Of a DNA stretch of 64,000 bases, positions 61,234-64,000 are shown one piece after another. Source of the DNA: Parus major. Taxonomy: Eukaryota > Chordata > Aves > Passeriformes > Paridae. How positions within the stretch are numbered: position 1 is the first letter of the stretch; each line of letters opens with the position of its first letter. The notes under the pieces are model-generated. The model was given only the letters and a program-made list of their open reading frames with translations. It had not been told where the DNA came from and made no database searches. The translations under genes and the position numbers were made by a program. The stretch lies in contig NC_031770.1 in NCBI RefSeq assembly GCF_001522545.3, positions 87,769,594 to 87,833,593 on the forward strand, given 5' to 3'.

Positions 61234-64000
61234 GAAATGCAGATTTCGTTTGGGAATGCATAAAGATATCTCTGTGTGCAACACCCAGGCTGAATGTTTA
61301 TGTCTGTCCTAATAAATAGTGAGATCATAAAGCTTGACTTTGAATTTGAACCCGTATTAATAAAGTCTTGATATGGTCAGGTACCTTCTGCAGTGACTTT
61401 GGAAGGGGTTCAGTAGGAAAAAAAGATACCAGTGTAGGAAATCTCTGTTGTCTCAGATTTTATGTCATAAAAAAACCTAGTAATATAGTTTTCAGTTTTG
61501 CACATGATTCTTACCTAATTATTAGTATTTCCAGATCTTCCCATTCTTTTCCCTTTACCATAGTTTTTAATGAATACATATGCATATCAAGATCTCATTA
61601 ATAGATTTGAGTGGAATTAATTTTTGACAGGCTATAGTGTCATCATTGCAGAGAACTTTTTTATTGAGCCTGAGAAAGACAAGTGTTATGTAAAAAAAAA
61701 AAAAGTAACTTTTTTGTTACCTTAGTCAGACATCTAAGAGCATTGTTGCCAAGATGATTAAGAATAGTAGTTCCTAATTAAAAATAACAGTTCCTAAGTA
61801 CTAGATTACTGTTTATAGTTTTCTAAGTTTTTATTAAGAAATAAAAAATAGGCTACTTGGCTCTCATTAATTATGATCCTGTGCAAAAGAACATAATTAA
61901 TCTCAAAATACATTTATTCCATAATTATATATCATTAGCTTATTATATATTTTTAAACTTTTGACTGTTTTCTACAATGAAAATTATTTTTATAACTCCA
62001 TTTTTAATTACCTTACTGACCTTTATTTTTCTGTTGTTCCAAAAATCCTTTGAATATGAATATAATTTCTAAAGTGGTTCCAGTGTTCTTTTTAGACATT
62101 TCATAAATACATGTTTCTGGCAGACTATTGGTTTAGGTGATCAGCCCATAAAAACTAAATACTGCATTTCAGTTTAGTTTTTACACAGATAGGAATAACT
62201 TGTCAATTAGATCTTGTAATAATGACGTCATCAAGTGCTTTTGCAACGTAACATAAAAAGAATGTTGAAATATAAAGTGATACTTTCTTAGAGAATATGT
62301 AGGTTGCAGTACCTTCATTCTGCAGAACAGCATATAACTTTCTTTTGAATTTTCATGTGAACTTTGAAAGGAAAAATGTTTCTGAGTATAGAATATAATC
62401 ATATTTTTAATAATACCATTTTTCCATGATAAACTTTAAATTAAGTATCATGAGCAACATATTTAGCCACAGTAAAAAGTAATAATTTAATTAATATGGA
62501 CATAGTATTATTTCTGTCATGGTACATCAGAAAACACAGACTTCTAGAAAAATCTAATGAAGCTAGTAAATGTATGTGGATGTAATCCAAGAAAAAGAAT
62601 ACTGTCTATTAGAGATCGAATAATGTGTAATTTGGGAAAAAATGAGCAACCTTCTACCTGCCAAGGTCATGCAAGCCTTGGAAATTTATTTTTTTTTTAT
62701 CAGGGTACTGCTCTACTTTCACTTTTGCAGTCCATCTTCTGCGCTGCCATTAACCAAAGTTTTGGCTATCTCATCTAAATTCCTGCTGTGCATAAATGCA
62801 GCTCCTGATTCAGATGCCGAAGTGTAGTTGGCTATATGGAAACAAAGTGCATAAACCCATGTTGGAATGGGTGGGGATTTAATGAGCACTGTCATTAGGG
62901 TGCAATTATCTCTTCAAGTGGCAAAATACAGACATCTGTCTTAAGGCAAGCTGAGTTATTCTCTGGTCAGTGTTGAGTGCTGATTTGCTTAACATGAGTG
63001 TTTAGTGCCATTTGAAGTGACTGAGGATATCTCATATGCCCTGTACTGTGAACTTTGACCTTCACATCCCACACACTTTTCTCACACCTTTTATGTTTGT
63101 TAAACTTCTCATATCCACTGGTGTGTTCTGGCACGTTCCATGTTCTAAGCCTTGTTCTGCTTGCCTGTCTTGTCTCTAATACAGTTTTTGGCATATGGCT
63201 AGGATTGTGGACCAAGTATTTTATCAAAATTGAGGGGGTTGTACTTCTGTGACTACTGCTAATTTCTTAAATTCTTTTTAATTACTTCTGGCTAGGTTTT
63301 ATTTGTCTCCCAGTTACCCTTAAATGGATGTCCCTCTGTTTCATATAATTGTCAGAAATTTCTAAATTCTTCTTGTACCTCTGATACATACCCTGAATTC
63401 CTGTTTCATTGTGTCTGGATGTTTAAACACAATTGCTTTAATATCTGTTTTTGCAGTTTCTCAGTGTTTTCAATCCCCAGTTTTGCTGCTAGACTGAACT
63501 TCTCAGTCTTCTAGACATTTTGCCAGCTATTCAGCAGTATTCATTTCAGGCCACCAGCATTGCTGCTGTGTACACAGCAGTTATCTTACTTGCTGCATCC
63601 TTTCTTGTTGTGCTTGAAAGCCCTTTTCTCTTCTCTAATCGCTGGGCTTTGGCAGCCTGGGGCTTAGAAGAGGAGGCCTGCTGCCAAGTTCTCACAAGCT
63701 GTCCGTCTTGATTTCCATGGCAAATGCTGTGAAAGGGTGCTGTGGATAACATGGCCAGTGTTAAGTAGCACAGCTCAGTGTTTTTTCACATGCACACACT
63801 GTTCACATTACCAAAACCCAGCGGGGATTGGCAGCAGCTGCTGCGTCATTGCTCTGCCACCTGTCCTGTCCAGGGACCAGGGGGCATCTTCCAAAGCACG
63901 TGCAAAAAAACATGGCTCTGCATAGTTCATAGAGTTTGCACTTTGATTGAGGAAATTGCCTTTTAAAGCATAGTGTTCCACATGAGAATACAGATTTTCC
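61234..64000 (+). other. KHDRBS2: Intron to the end of the window
   Basis: AT-rich until about 63450, then GC-richer (63540-63900) with overlapping ORFs on both strands and no recognisable domain. The 18-bp perfect palindrome ctgctgtgtacacagcag lies at 63563-63580. The next KHDRBS2 exon is not present, so this intron continues beyond the window. Confidence 0.5.
62223..62230. promoter_or_regulatory. Full CRE palindrome TGACGTCA
   Basis: A perfect 8-bp CREB/ATF site in an AT-rich, CpG-poor stretch. A second CpG follows closely in ttgcaacgtaac. Motif identity is certain; function is unknown. Confidence 0.4.

Noticed and set aside
1..64000. CRISPR arrays, operons, tRNA/rRNA genes, prokaryotic signals
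   Set aside because: None seen; the spliced exon, CR1 LINEs and LTRs show eukaryotic nuclear DNA.

Overview
This is vertebrate nuclear DNA, almost certainly from a bird. It is AT-rich and almost free of coding sequence. It carries several 5'-truncated CR1 LINE 3' ends and ERVL-type LTRs of the avian kind, and no Alu, L1 or other mammalian repeats. The only protein-coding sequence I can support is one 117-bp exon on the + strand at 44237-44353. It encodes 39 residues of the KH domain of a STAR-family RNA-binding protein, and its residues fit KHDRBS2 (SLM-1) better than KHDRBS1 or KHDRBS3. The rest of the window reads as the long introns on either side of this exon: at least 44.2 kb upstream and at least 19.6 kb downstream, neither complete.

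Layout. 1-6 kb: a 542-bp solo ERVL-type LTR at 254-795 with a 5-bp target-site duplication, a related LTR fragment near 4.4 kb, then plain intron. 6.2 kb: a perfect 38-bp palindrome centred on CACGTG. 8.9 kb: a CR1 fragment. 9.2-24 kb: repeat-poor intron with one CpG-retaining block (about 10.83-11.01 kb) that looks like a regulatory element. 24.1-25.4 kb: two CR1 fragments in opposite orientations. 25.4-35 kb: intron with three possible conserved elements (26.7, 28.8 and 30.6 kb) and an old CR1 relic near 31.8-32.1 kb. 35.1-38.0 kb: two reverse-strand CR1 ends. 39.52-39.73 kb: an (AGGAC)n microsatellite running into a 180-N assembly gap. 44.24-44.35 kb: the KHDRBS2 exon. 44.8-45.2 kb: a second LTR of the same group as the first, starting about 460 bp after the exon. 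45.7-46.05 kb: a candidate conserved non-coding element. 51.12-51.22 kb: a near-perfect 35-bp-stem hairpin with pre-miRNA-like geometry. 56.58-56.73 kb: an A/T-only tract. 57.4-61.2 kb: a candidate regulatory block, then two forward CR1 fragments. 62.2 kb: a full CRE palindrome.

Most short open reading frames here are chance ORFs in AT-rich intron or run through CR1 and LTR sequence; none is credible as a gene. I see no new multi-gene system. The observations most worth following up are the 51.1-kb hairpin, the 6.2-kb palindrome, the CpG-retaining candidate enhancers inside the KHDRBS2 introns, and the LTR beside the KH exon.
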